Positions 1-9,753 are shown, counted from the first letter of the stretch. The stretch is 64,000 nucleotides of DNA from Acinetobacter sp. ANC 5054 (GCF_002135295.1 NZ_NEGG01000013.1:57359-121358); one strand, 5' to 3'. Notes: a model not told the origin generated them from the letters alone. A program made the numbers and translations.

Positions 1-178
1 GACCAATACCACCGTAGACCACTAATTCTTTTGGATTCTCAGCAACATCTGGGTCTAAATTGTTCATTAACATGCGTAAAGGTGCTTCCGTTAACCAACT
101 TTTAGCATTGAGTTCTGTACCACGTGGCGCACGAATTTCGACATCACGAAACTTAGTAGCATTTGCTGAATTAGTCAT
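1..178 (-). CDS. hutU: Urocanate hydratase, N-terminal part (cut by window edge)
   Basis: Reading leftward from an ATG at 178, 59 residues are in the window. They include the stretches [20 protein letters not shown] and [20 protein letters not shown], which I recognise as the conserved start of urocanate hydratase. The enzyme uses tightly bound NAD+ to convert urocanate to imidazolonepropionate, the second step of histidine breakdown, in the cytoplasm. The rest of the gene, and probably the rest of the hut cluster, lies beyond base 1. A GGAGTC ribosome binding site precedes the ATG, and a HutC-type palindrome lies about 55 bases upstream. Confidence 0.93.
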   Translation of the reverse strand, partial: MTNSANATKFRDVEIRAPRGTELNAKSWLTEAPLRMLMNNLDPDVAENPKELVVYGGIG

Positions 179-230
179 TGAATCGACTCCTTTCTATTGA
201 CTATAAATAATTATCTTTAATGTATGTACT

Positions 231-240
231 TGTATATACA
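231..240. promoter_or_regulatory. HutC-type operator upstream of hutU
   Basis: A perfect palindrome TGTATATACA, in the context CTTGTATATACATT, sits in the 5' region of hutU. A second half-like element, TGTATGTAC, begins ten bases earlier. HutC, a GntR-family repressor released by urocanate, is known to bind a TTGTATNTACAA type of dyad. The same core recurs at 2737 and 2975. Assignment to HutC rests on motif and context. Confidence 0.6.
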
Positions 241-341
241 TTTATATACCAATCATTTTGCCTTATGCAATAGTTAATTTTAAAAATATTAAAAAATTAA
301 ACCTAAGATATTGTTTATATTATTTAAATTAAATTTAGAAC

Positions 342-370
342 AAAAAAAAAGAGGCAATATATGCCTCTTT
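342..370 (-). terminator. Rho-independent terminator of the dehydrogenase/CoA-transferase operon
   Basis: The stem GAGGCA / TGCCTC with loop ATATA is followed, on the minus strand, by a run of nine T. It lies about 35 bases beyond the dehydrogenase stop and separates that operon from the hutU promoter region, so the two are separate transcripts. Confidence 0.75.
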
Positions 371-402
371 AAATAACAATAGATGTATAGACTGAAATAC
401 TA

Positions 403-1545
403 TTAACCCAATATAACTGCTCGTGAAATAATCAGTTTTTGAATCTCTGAAGTTCCCTCAAATATTCTTAAAATACGCGCATCCCTTACAAATCTCTCTA
501 AAGGTAAGTCTCGGATAAAGCCATAACCTCCATGTAATTGCAAAGCGTTGTCCGTTATGAATGCACACGCTTCCGAAGCAAATAGTTTTGCTGTAGCTGA
601 CTCCAAACTATATCGTTCACGAAAATCGCGTGCATATGCAGCCTTTAACGTTAATAGCTCTGCGGCTTCATATTGCGTATACATTTCAGCAATTTTCCAT
701 TGGGTATTCTGATATGACGACAACGGTTTGCCACCAATCATGCGCTCTTTTACCCATAGTAGAGAATACTCGATTGCAGCTTGGCTAATACCTAACGCCA
801 TTGCAGCTACTTCTACACGACCACGATCTAATACTTCCATTGCGGTATTAAATCCGTTGCCCTCCAGCCCCATCAAAGCTGACTCTGGTACCCAACAGTC
901 AAATGAAACCTCATAAATATGGCTGCCTTTAAGTCCCATGGTTTTTTCAGGATTTGAAAAACTAACCCCTTCTGTACCCTTCGGAATAATAAAAGCACTT
1001 ATCCCTTTATGCTTTAATTCTTCATTGGTTTTGGCATATAGCACGATAAAATCAGCTTCTGCTGCATTGGTAATATAATGTTTGGTTCCTTTAATTTTCC
1101 ATCCATTATTTTCTCTTTTAGCTTTTGTAAGCATTCCAGCTGGATTCGAACCTGCGGCAGGCTCTGTTAAACCAAATGCACCAAGTAAGGTTCCATCGGC
1201 ACAACGTGGTAAATATTCTTGCTTTTGCGCTTCGGTAGCACCAATTAAAATTGAGTCTGTCGCAAGAAAATGAGCTGTTAACGTTGAGGCTGTAGAAGCA
1301 CATCCTGCTGTCACTTGGGCTACGACATTACTCATTGCAATACTTGAAATACCTAAACCACCATATTCTTCAGGTAAATTGATGCCCATAAACCCTAAAT
1401 CACCAAGTGCTTTTAGACTATCTACGCAAAAGTTTTCAGCCTCATCATATTTTTGCGCATTTTCCTTGAGTACATTACGAGATACATCTGTCGCAATATC
1501 AACAATGGCTTGTTCTGTTTCATTCATTGAAAAATTCATTTTCAT
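403..1545 (-). CDS. Acyl-CoA dehydrogenase (CaiA-like partner of a CoA-transferase)
   Basis: This 380-residue protein has the usual length and order of the FAD-dependent acyl-CoA dehydrogenase family. The FAD/substrate signature FGLTEPAAGSNPAG lies near residues 124-137, and the C-terminal IFEGTSEIQ carries the probable catalytic base E363. One oddity is N134 where the signature normally has Asp (GSD). The enzyme would introduce a trans-2 double bond into an acyl-CoA and pass electrons to ETF. An AGGAGAT site lies before the ATG, and the stop of the upstream CoA-transferase is only 12 bases away, so the two are an operon. The substrate is not readable from sequence. The operator upstream and neighbouring hutU suggest imidazolepropionyl-CoA to urocanyl-CoA. 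Confidence 0.9.
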   Translation of the reverse strand: MKMNFSMNETEQAIVDIATDVSRNVLKENAQKYDEAENFCVDSLKALGDLGFMGINLPEEYGGLGISSIAMSNVVAQVTAGCASTASTLTAHFLATDSILIGATEAQKQEYLPRCADGTLLGAFGLTEPAAGSNPAGMLTKAKRENNGWKIKGTKHYITNAAEADFIVLYAKTNEELKHKGISAFIIPKGTEGVSFSNPEKTMGLKGSHIYEVSFDCWVPESALMGLEGNGFNTAMEVLDRGRVEVAAMALGISQAAIEYSLLWVKERMIGGKPLSSYQNTQWKIAEMYTQYEAAELLTLKAAYARDFRERYSLESATAKLFASEACAFITDNALQLHGGYGFIRDLPLERFVRDARILRIFEGTSEIQKLIISRAVILG

Positions 1546-1557
1546 CTCCTTATGATA

Positions 1558-2694
1558 TTAATTGGTTCTATATTTATTGTTTGATACACCTAACTTAGGT
1601 GATGGCTGGGTAACGTGTGGTTTGACGCCATTGAAAAATACAGGTTGAGGAACTATTGGGATATCCGAACCCTCAACTGCAACAAATAGTTCACGCGCTT
1701 TCGACTGCTCACTATTCACTGAACTTTCTAAGTTCCACACTGGTGCCGCTGGAATACCTTGATTTAGCAATAGTTCACATGCATCATCAACAGAGTATTC
1801 ACTAAGCCAATTTTCCATTTCTTGTTTAAGTTTCGACTCATTTTTTGTACGTAGTGGATCAGTTTTAAATAGTTCACTATTGATCAAATCGTCTCGTGAC
1901 ATTGCACTGCATAATTTTGCAAATAATTTATCATTCGCCACTGCAATGACCATTAATCCATCTTTGGCTTTATAAGTATCAAAAGGTGTCGATACAGGGT
2001 GTCGATTACCCACAATCGTAGGCGCTTTTTTATTGGCAAATAAATTTGCCAGTCCTGTCATTTGCATGCTGAGCATAACGTCAAACATCGCAACATCTAT
2101 GTGTTGGGCCTGAGCGCCACGCTCTCTTGCAAATAACGCACTGCTAATTGCCCAAGCAGCATATGTACCCGCAAATATATCGCCAATAGATTCACCCACT
2201 CTAGTCGGTCCAGTTTCGGGGAAACCAGTCACACTCATTAATCCAGACATTGCTTGCACAGTAATATCGTAAGCCGGAAACTGTGATAAAGGTCCTTGTT
2301 GACCAAATCCGGAAATACTTGCGTAAATAATTTTAGGATTAATCGCTTTCGCAGTATCAAAATCAACTTTAAGACGTTTAGCTACGCCTGGTCTGTAGTT
2401 CTCAACAATTACATCGCTTTGAGCAACGAGTTCATAAAAAATTTGTAAATCATTTTCATTTTTTAGATCAAGTTCTAAGCTGTCTTTACCTCGATTAATC
2501 AAATCAAAGTAAACACTCTCCCCATTTTTGAAAGGACCAAGATGACGACTATCATCACCATGCATTGGTGTCTCGACTTTTAGGACATGCGCACCAATAT
2601 CCCCAAGTAGTGCTGTACAGTGTGGACCAGCCAATACTCGACTCAAATCCAAAATTTTGATACCCGCAAGTGGCGGGTTAAAACTATTAGGCAT
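1558..2694 (-). CDS. Class III (CaiB/BaiF/FRC family) CoA-transferase
   Basis: This 378-residue protein has family III CoA-transferase hallmarks: an N-terminal GIKILDLSRVLAGP, then RGKDSLELDL, NYRPGV and PAYDITVQAMSG, whose Asp (about D143) matches the aspartate that forms the acyl-anhydride intermediate. The family moves CoA between carboxylic acids, typically as an interlocked dimer. I chose the ATG at 2694, after the ribosome site AAGGAAGAAAT. A longer frame would run through the palindromic operator at 2737-2748 and is unlikely. It is the first gene of the operon with the dehydrogenase. This is the CaiB/CaiA arrangement, in which CoA is recycled between a saturated acid and its unsaturated product. 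Confidence 0.9.
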   Translation of the reverse strand: MPNSFNPPLAGIKILDLSRVLAGPHCTALLGDIGAHVLKVETPMHGDDSRHLGPFKNGESVYFDLINRGKDSLELDLKNENDLQIFYELVAQSDVIVENYRPGVAKRLKVDFDTAKAINPKIIYASISGFGQQGPLSQFPAYDITVQAMSGLMSVTGFPETGPTRVGESIGDIFAGTYAAWAISSALFARERGAQAQHIDVAMFDVMLSMQMTGLANLFANKKAPTIVGNRHPVSTPFDTYKAKDGLMVIAVANDKLFAKLCSAMSRDDLINSELFKTDPLRTKNESKLKQEMENWLSEYSVDDACELLLNQGIPAAPVWNLESSVNSEQSKARELFVAVEGSDIPIVPQPVFFNGVKPHVTQPSPKLGVSNNKYRTN

Positions 2695-2736
2695 TATTTC
2701 TTCCTTAAATCTTATGACATAAATACATATATATAC

Positions 2737-2748
2737 TTGTATATACAA
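2737..2748. promoter_or_regulatory. HutC-type operator upstream of the CoA-transferase operon
   Basis: A perfect 12-base palindrome TTGTATATACAA lies 43 bases before the CoA-transferase ATG. It has the best symmetry of the three copies in this region and matches the dyad known for HutC. Its position between likely promoter and start fits repression. Confidence 0.65.
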
Positions 2749-2974
2749 TTAAATTATTAATGTAAACTCATTTTTCTAAAAAAAACATAACACCTTGTTT
2801 AACGTAGATTTATTTTTTAAAAATATTTTTAAACATTTTATCTTTTAATAAAACATAAAGTTCTTAAATTTTTATTTATATTATTTTTCAATACTTTATT
2901 TTTATTTTTATATTATTGTAGTTTTAACTATTGCTTTTGGTTTTTTGCTCAGGTTATTTTATAAACAAGTTAAT

Positions 2975-2984
2975 TGTATATACA
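2975..2984. promoter_or_regulatory. HutC-type operator upstream of the permease
   Basis: The core TGTATATACA, in context TTGTATATACAT, lies 161 bases before the permease start, within the 450-base divergent region between the CoA-transferase and the permease. The rest of that region is very AT-rich, with no gene and no other element I can support. The distance to the start implies a long leader or an upstream promoter. Confidence 0.55.
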
Positions 2985-3145
2985 TGTTTACTCATGTTTA
3001 ACAACTTATTGCTTGAAAAATGCTAGTCCATATCACATAAATATATTAGTTACTCGTTATCATTTTTTGTGAATTGTATTAGATCACTGAGATTGGTCAC
3101 TAAATAAGACCGCGGGATAAATCTCTACGACGAAAGGAAATTCGT

Positions 3146-4582
3146 ATGACGCAAAATGTAGAAACGGAAAAACAACAAGGCAATAACTTTATTGAAAACC
3201 GTTCAATTGATTTTATTCCTGAAAATGAAAGGCATGGCAGCGTTTTTAGCCAATTTACATTATGGTTTGGTGCAAATCTTCAAATTACAGCTATCGTCAC
3301 GGGTGCTTTAGCTGTTGTGCTTGGGGGAGATGTATTTTGGTCCATTATTGGATTAATTATCGGCCAAGCTTTTGGTGCAACGATTATGGCCTTACATGCG
3401 GCCCAAGGCCCTAAATTAGGCTTACCTCAAATGATTTCAAGCCGAGTTCAGTTTGGAGTATATGGGGCATGTATACCCATTATTCTGGTCTGTTTAATGT
3501 ATATCGGTTTCACAGCCACAGGAACTGTTCTTTCTGGGCAAGCCATTGCCAAACTGTTGAACACCAGCAATCTTGTCGGTATTTTGATTTTCGCTGCAAT
3601 TATTATCGTGTTGGCTACCGTCGGTTATAAGGTTATTCACTGGATCGGTAAACTTGCCAGTGTGTTAGGCATTATTACATTCATCATTATTTTTGCAAAA
3701 ATCATGTTAATGGCTGACATCGCCAACCTATTTACTGTTAAACACTTCAACTGGTCTTCTTTTTTATTAGCAATTTCACTTTCTGCATCATGGCAAATTG
3801 CTTTCGGGCCATATGTTGCCGATTATTCTAGATATTTACCAAGTTCAACCTCTTCTTCCAAAGTTTTTTGGGCTGTTGCTGCAGGTTCGTTTATTGGTTC
3901 ACAAATTTCGATGACACTAGGTGTATTTATTGCTCAAATTGCTCAAGGTAATTTTGTTGGAAATGAAGTTGCTTATGTGATTGGCTTAGGCAGTGTTGGC
4001 ACGATAGCAGCAATTTTATACTTTTGTATTGCCTTTGGAAAACTTACAATTTCTACTTTAAATTCATATGGTTGCTTTATGTGCATTGCAACTATTTATA
4101 GTAGTTTTAAAGGCACACTAAACATCACTAAAACGCAAAGACTTCTTGCCGTTATCGGAATTGTGGCTGTTTCTACAATTATCGCTATTTTAGGTGAACA
4201 TTCTTTTCTTAGTGCATTCAAATCATTTATTTTATTTCTTTTAACGTTCTTCATTCCTTGGAGCGCAATCAACCTTATTGATTATTATTTTATTTCGCAT
4301 GAGAAATGCGATATTAAGGACCTTTCTGACCCTGATGGAAAGTACGGTCGCTGGAATATGGTCGGAATTGGTTGCTATGTTGCAGGTATTGTTTTCCAAC
4401 TTCCTTTCATTGACTCAAAACTCTATACGGGAAGTATTGCGAAAATGCTAGGTAATGTAGATCTATCATGGATAGCAGGTCTTATTTTCACCGCAATTCT
4501 TTATTTTATCTGCGTTAAATTATTTCCAAAACAAGTGAAAATTTCACAGCCACAAACGTCAAATACTATCTCAAATAATTAA
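3146..4582 (+). CDS. NCS1-family permease (cytosine/purine/allantoin transporter family)
   Basis: This 478-residue polytopic inner-membrane protein has about 12 hydrophobic segments and NCS1 hallmarks: an N-terminal PENERHGSVFSQFTLWFGAN, then LGLPQMISSRVQFG, and FGPYVADYSRYLP in the middle. NCS1 proteins bring in nucleobases, hydantoins and related heterocycles with H+ or Na+. A urocanate transporter of this family has been described in Pseudomonas hut clusters, as I recall. A good AGGAAA ribosome site precedes the ATG. It diverges from the CoA-transferase operon and has its own HutC-type operator upstream. Urocanate or imidazolepropionate is the likely cargo from context, but cytosine-like substrates cannot be excluded. 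Confidence 0.85.
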   Translation: MTQNVETEKQQGNNFIENRSIDFIPENERHGSVFSQFTLWFGANLQITAIVTGALAVVLGGDVFWSIIGLIIGQAFGATIMALHAAQGPKLGLPQMISSRVQFGVYGACIPIILVCLMYIGFTATGTVLSGQAIAKLLNTSNLVGILIFAAIIIVLATVGYKVIHWIGKLASVLGIITFIIIFAKIMLMADIANLFTVKHFNWSSFLLAISLSASWQIAFGPYVADYSRYLPSSTSSSKVFWAVAAGSFIGSQISMTLGVFIAQIAQGNFVGNEVAYVIGLGSVGTIAAILYFCIAFGKLTISTLNSYGCFMCIATIYSSFKGTLNITKTQRLLAVIGIVAVSTIIAILGEHSFLSAFKSFILFLLTFFIPWSAINLIDYYFISHEKCDIKDLSDPDGKYGRWNMVGIGCYVAGIVFQLPFIDSKLYTGSIAKMLGNVDLSWIAGLIFTAILYFICVKLFPKQVKISQPQTSNTISNN

Positions 4583-4597
4583 TTTTACATTTCACAC

Positions 4598-4624
4598 GGC
4601 CATTTCATTTGAAATGGCCTTTTT
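4598..4624 (+). terminator. Terminator between permease and porin
   Basis: A perfect 10-base stem GGCCATTTCA / TGAAATGGCC with a two-base spacer is followed by six T. It lies 15 bases after the permease stop and 21 bases before the porin start. Porin expression must therefore come from read-through or a promoter overlapping this short gap. Confidence 0.8.
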
Positions 4625-4645
4625 ACGCGCAATGGATTGTTTACT

Positions 4646-5806
4646 ATGAAATTAATGAAAATTACCCTGATATCATTCGGTGTCATGGTGTCCCAAACTC
4701 ATGCCTCTAATTTTGAATTTGGTGACAAAGAAACGACAGCGGGTTCAATTAAATTATCGGGATTTTTACGTGCAAAAATTCAAGATAAAGATTACTCAAA
4801 AAATGACCATAGCTTAAAATTTGATACTGCTAAAATTAACCTCGATTATGAAAATCAGTTGATCAAAGGACATATGGAATATCGCTGTTATCAGTTCGAT
4901 AAAATCTGTGATTTTTCGACATTAGTAGATGGTTGGCTTAGTTATGATTTCAATGAAAAATATGAAATTAAAGTCGGGGTACAAAGCCTTCCATTTGGTC
5001 CTTCACGATTTTGGGAGAGTAATTATTTCGGTGGTATTAATACCCAAGTTGGTATTGAAGACATTCATAATTTAGGTGTCAATTATCAATTTAAACCAAG
5101 TCAATCTACAAGCATAGAATTAGCTTACTTTCCAAAAGATGGTGGTAAATATCATGGATCAAATGGCGAAGCTGCACGATACACGGCTAATCTAATTAAA
5201 TCTAATCAAGCTGAACATACAAATCTGCAAGAAAAAGATATGTGGGTATCACGGATTAACCAAGAAGTTGACCTATTTAATTCTGATCATCTTAAAACGT
5301 CATTTGGTGGGTCATATTGGTATTCTACAATTGAAAATAAAAATTTAAATCTCGATGGAAATCGTAAAGCATGGAGTTTATTTAGCCAAGTTAGCTACGA
5401 TGATTTGAAGCTTATGATTACAGCTGGCAAAAACGACATTAACTCTAAAGATACGGTTTATCCAAATCAATCAACCTATGGTTCTTTTGATGATAAATAT
5501 ATGGTCGCAAATGAAGGTAATTTTTATACTATAGACTTAAGCTATACCTTCAAAGATGTGTATAAAGGTCTAAATATATTGCCGTATGCGATGTATAGCA
5601 CCTATTCTAAAGGATATAGTGATGCCAATAATTCAACTCGAAGCGTAATTGGTTCATCTTTCGATTATAAAAATTTCAGTTTCGTTAGTGAATATATCAT
5701 TGGAAAAAATGATCCTTTAGTTGGTGGAGGTTTCGATTCTCTTGCTGAAGGATCTGCAAACAAAAACAATAGATTATTAAATTTGTCTATATTGTATTTT
5801 TTTTAA
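4646..5806 (+). CDS. Outer-membrane porin, probable substrate-specific channel
   Basis: The protein of about 386 residues starts with a clear signal peptide (MKLMKITLISFGVMVSQTHA, cleavage after THA). It continues as alternating polar/hydrophobic beta-strands and ends in Phe (LNLSILYFF), the usual outer-membrane barrel ending. Segments such as KVGVQSLPFGPSRFWES resemble the phosphate-selective/OprP-like porin group, but I cannot place the family securely. I start at the ATG at 4646 rather than a TTG nine bases earlier because it begins the signal peptide. It follows the NCS1 permease on the same strand, so a paired uptake route across both membranes is reasonable. Acinetobacter often uses dedicated porins for aromatic and heterocyclic acids. 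Confidence 0.75.
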   Translation: MKLMKITLISFGVMVSQTHASNFEFGDKETTAGSIKLSGFLRAKIQDKDYSKNDHSLKFDTAKINLDYENQLIKGHMEYRCYQFDKICDFSTLVDGWLSYDFNEKYEIKVGVQSLPFGPSRFWESNYFGGINTQVGIEDIHNLGVNYQFKPSQSTSIELAYFPKDGGKYHGSNGEAARYTANLIKSNQAEHTNLQEKDMWVSRINQEVDLFNSDHLKTSFGGSYWYSTIENKNLNLDGNRKAWSLFSQVSYDDLKLMITAGKNDINSKDTVYPNQSTYGSFDDKYMVANEGNFYTIDLSYTFKDVYKGLNILPYAMYSTYSKGYSDANNSTRSVIGSSFDYKNFSFVSEYIIGKNDPLVGGGFDSLAEGSANKNNRLLNLSILYFF

Positions 5807-5960
5807 ACGATTCAATATTTTATAATCGGGCATAATTCATCAATTTTTTTAATTCTTACTGAGTAAAATAACGAGTTAGCTTATACATTTTATTTGGAAT
5901 TAAATTTATTTAGGCTGTAAAGCTTTCATTTTAAAAATTGAACGAATAGTTATAACGTAA

Positions 5961-5997
5961 AAAAAAGAAGTAAGACATGATCTTACTGCTTTTTTTT
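5961..5997. terminator. Bidirectional terminator
   Basis: The stem AGTAAGA / TCTTACT has a five-base loop, with an A-run before and a T-run after, so it could stop transcription from either side. The bases 5807-5960 before it are AT-rich with no supported gene. Confidence 0.65.
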
Positions 5998-6009
5998 AGT
6001 CATAACTTG

Positions 6010-6845
6010 GGCTTTGTTGCACAAAGATTTAAAAAGTTGAACTCCCTTAAGCAACTCAAATTTAAGTGTCAACTTGGGTATGTGGGCGACCTAGCTCCGT
6101 AAACTTATTTAAGACGGCCACACCTGCATGAACATCATTGACTTGGCTGTCAAAATTCCTTGAGCAAAGCTTATCGCTTAGTAACTTAATACAGTGCATC
6201 TTGGTCTCAGCCAAGCCTCGGCGACGATAGCCTGACCCTTTTCTCCATTGTGTTCTGCCTAAATGTTTAACTGTTCGAAGTAATTCATTCCTCTCCTGAG
6301 AATGTGCATTTGTATCTTTCCAAGATCTTGCATTTTTTCTGGGAGGAATCACTGCATGTGCTTGTCGATCTGCAATGGCTTGACGGCATTTTCCACTCAC
6401 CTTCACCTAGAAACTTCAAACCAGTAGAATCCACGAGTAGATGCAATTCATTGCTACTTTTTTGATAGCTAATTGCAATATCAATATGCTTTTGTCTTCA
6501 ACAAAGAGTCGTGTAATCTGGCACTACCCAATCTCATCCGCAAAGCTTAATCAGACTTTGGACAAAGCCGGTGACCATTCGCAAAGATAATTTAAATAGG
6601 GACTTAATCATTAAACAACATTAGATGGCTACGTCAGAATAAGTTTGATTTCGTCCCTATTTGCCTTGTTGGTGAGCATACCATTGAGTCGTAGGATCAA
6701 ACCAAGTCGAGACATTTCCTCAATTTATTAATGCTCGATTATAATCGGACCAATTCGTTGTGAGGTAGATCTTAGGTATACGCTTCTTTATATGAAAATT
6801 ATATCGCTAAAGAAGGCTTTAAGAATAGGTTTATGCAACAAAGCC
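6010..6845 (-). mobile_element. Degenerate IS5-family insertion sequence
   Basis: Terminal inverted repeats GGCTTTGTTGCACAA (6010-6024) and TTATGCAACAAAGCC (6831-6845) match at 14 of 15 positions and bound 836 bases holding a broken IS5-type transposase gene. I see no target-site duplication in the flanking bases, which suggests a flank was lost by deletion or the insertion is old. The right end lies inside a decayed gene (6846-6930), and the rest of that gene is not found left of the element. Confidence 0.8.
6062..6735 (-). pseudogene. IS5-family transposase, broken
   Basis: The last 114 codons are open and carry the recognisable IS5-type end: VIPPRKNARSWKD, then SGYRRRGLAETKMHCIKLL and FTELGRPHTQV. 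Upstream, the family parts TWFDPTTQWYAHQQGK, VTGFVQSLIKLCG, VPDYTTL and NELHLLVDSTGLKFLGEGEW can be read only by changing frame and passing stop codons. The gene therefore carries several frameshifts and stops and cannot make an active DDE transposase. A typical intact relative has roughly 270-280 residues. Confidence 0.8.
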
Positions 6846-6926
6846 TATTAGGATTATAAATTAACCCTGACGATTGCTGAATAGCCAAAATTATTTGTTG
6901 TATTTCTACATCATTAAATACATAAC

Positions 6927-6930
<4 letters not shown>
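6846..6930 (-). pseudogene. Unknown small gene, second copy, truncated by the IS
   Basis: The reading starts MSYVFNDVEIQQIILAIQQS and runs into the IS right end. It is paralogous to the gene at 8385-8738, which starts MSYKFNEIEKEK. Its ATG overlaps the stop of the preceding decayed gene by four bases (ATGA), as does the other copy, so both copies sat in the same operon layout. Function unknown. Confidence 0.6.
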
Positions 6931-7949
<1,019 letters not shown>

Positions 7950-7971
7950 TATGTCACCCAATTTTAAGTAA

Positions 7972-8384
7972 CTATATAGGTCTTACTTTTTCAATATCAC
8001 TAAACAATGAAAAAGTCTGATTTACATAGTTCACTACACCAGTTATTTGTTCCATGTAGTTCATCAACTCTGTCGTTCTCTCTGCTTTAATCAATTTTAC
8101 TGTGCGTGTTGGATCAAACCCATCAAACTGGCAATAAAATAAAGGTTTCCCCTGTTTTAGAATGAGATTTTTTGATGTGTCATGCCATTCTAATGCCCAC
8201 ATCAATGGTCTAGGCCAAATGTGAATCGGAAAACGTCCACGAAAGATTGTGCCAAGTAAAGGTTTCTTACGGTAATGTCTGAAAGCATCGAGCTAAGTGA
8301 TGTATACCACCTCATCCGCAATAAAACAATAAGGTAGTTTGAGCTCTAGGATTGGAACACTTAGGATTCACCATTCGTTCTCAT
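7972..8384 (-). pseudogene. Unknown gene with two or three internal stops
   Basis: The reading LELKLPYCFIADEVVYIT, a TAG stop, then LDAFRHYRKKPLLGTIFRGR, FPIHIWPRPLMWALEWHD and YCQFDGFDPTRTVKLIKAER, to the stop at 7972, shows one protein of about 137 residues. It carries stops near the start and at the TAG. The last 77 codons are open. The start at 8384 abuts the stop of the preceding gene (8385). Its final segment (FSLFSDIEKVRP) is matched by a remnant at 9754-9819. The family is unknown to me. Confidence 0.65.
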
Positions 8385-8738
8385 TTACAAGTTTAGCAGT
8401 TCACGCAACTTATTGGCACGTACTGGGCAAGCATCACCCAATATCTTCGCAAAATCAGGCTTACATGTTATATCTCGATCAAATCTTAAATGAAAATCAA
8501 ATGGACACTTAATTACAAAATAAAGATTTTCAAGCTGAACAACGGCTGCCTGACTTTGCATATTTTTGCTGCGATTAAGAATCGCATACGATAAGGTGGA
8601 TCAAATAAAATTGAACCCTTATCAACTGTTAGCCCCCTAACTTAAAAGCGTCCTGTTTCTGTAATCTGTTTATTATAAAATTTATTTGTAATGCTTGAAT
8701 AATTTTTCCTTTTCTATTTCATTAAATTTATAGCTCAT
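8385..8738 (-). pseudogene. Unknown small gene, first copy, frameshifted
   Basis: The gene starts MSYKFNEIEKEK with an ATGA overlap with the gene before it. It then needs frame changes to read INFYNKQITETGRF, VRGLTVDKGSILFDPPYR and finally QSQAAVVQLENLYFVIKCPF, then FDRDITCKPDFAKILGDACP to RELLNL. An intact form would be about 115 residues. The second copy is cut off at 6846 by the insertion sequence. Function unknown. Confidence 0.6.
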
Positions 8739-9730
8739 CTTATTTTTTCCTTAACCACAAATTGATCAATAAAAATTATTGATTCTTCAAGAAGATTTTT
8801 CAGATTATTAAAATCATCTGTATTAATAGATAAACTTATTTTTCCATAACTTATATAAAGTCCATCATTAATACTACCATTAGATGCTGTACACCGTTTA
8901 TTTATGGGTGATTTAATATTTAAAAATTGTTTTAGAGGCAATTTTTCTACTTGTGGAAGGGTCCAAATCATTTGATTACATTCAAAATGTGTAATTCACA
9001 CCAAAATTATTTATATTTTCAAAAACAAAAGTTCTTCTTGGTTGGAGAGTATCTGTATTAATAAATCCATTTTCAAATTCTTTATCTTTTAATTCTACAT
9101 TAATAGTAGGGTAATTAATTAATGGCTGAAGAATAAATTTTCCTCTTTCTTCTACTCCATCACTAGACAACTCCCCCCATGTCAAATTTCTTGTTTTTGT
9201 TAAATCTTCAGGTTTTTTTACTGAACTTAAATCAAATGAAACCCCAATCCTATTCAATAATATCTTATGATTTTTAAGTGTTTTTGTAAAGTTAATAGCA
9301 TCATACTTTAAAAAATCACTTTCATTAATTAGGTTTTTTTCAAATACTTCAGTTACATTTTTAAATCCCTCTCCTTTTTTCCAATATAAATTCTTTCCAA
9401 AACTGATCAAAACACATTCATCTTTCTCACCTAGCTTAAATGAAAAATATCGATAAAATACTTGATATGGATTTTTTTTGCTTCATTCTCAAAGTTAGGT
9501 TCTTTTTCTTTTATAAAATTTATGAATTTAAATAATAGCCTGAATCTGTTTTTAAATATCAATCTTTTGGAAAATTGTTGCATTGATTAAAAAAATGGTT
9601 AATTTTATTTTTTTCTATTAATAAGATAATTCTTTTTTTTCGTTTCTTTCAGCTGCTTTTCAACTGATGATTGAGCTAAAAAATAGAGCAAGATTGTAGC
9701 TAAAATTATAATTATTAGTTCTATTTTCAT
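8735..9730 (-). pseudogene. Decayed gene of unknown family, first copy
   Basis: The start MKIELIIIILATILLYFLAQ is a membrane anchor. Frameshifts follow before a 142-codon open stretch (8982-9410) containing VLISFGKNLYWKKGEGF, WGELSSDGVEERGKFILQPL and FVFENINNFGVNYTF. A last frameshift near 8985 leads to FECNQMIWTLPQVEKLPL and the ending DQFVVKEKIR. The copy at 6927-7949 shows the same order of segments, so the two open stretches here are parts of one gene, not two. Function unknown. Confidence 0.65.
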
Positions 9731-9753
9731 GAATAATTCTCATTTTATTTTAA

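Noticed and set aside
3062..3110. CRP site upstream of the permease (TGTGA...TCAC)
   Set aside because: The half-sites are 11 bases apart instead of six, so the spacing does not fit.
6062..6406. Treating the 114-codon transposase end as a complete gene
   Set aside because: It is only the C-terminal part of an IS5-type transposase; the rest is present upstream in broken frames.
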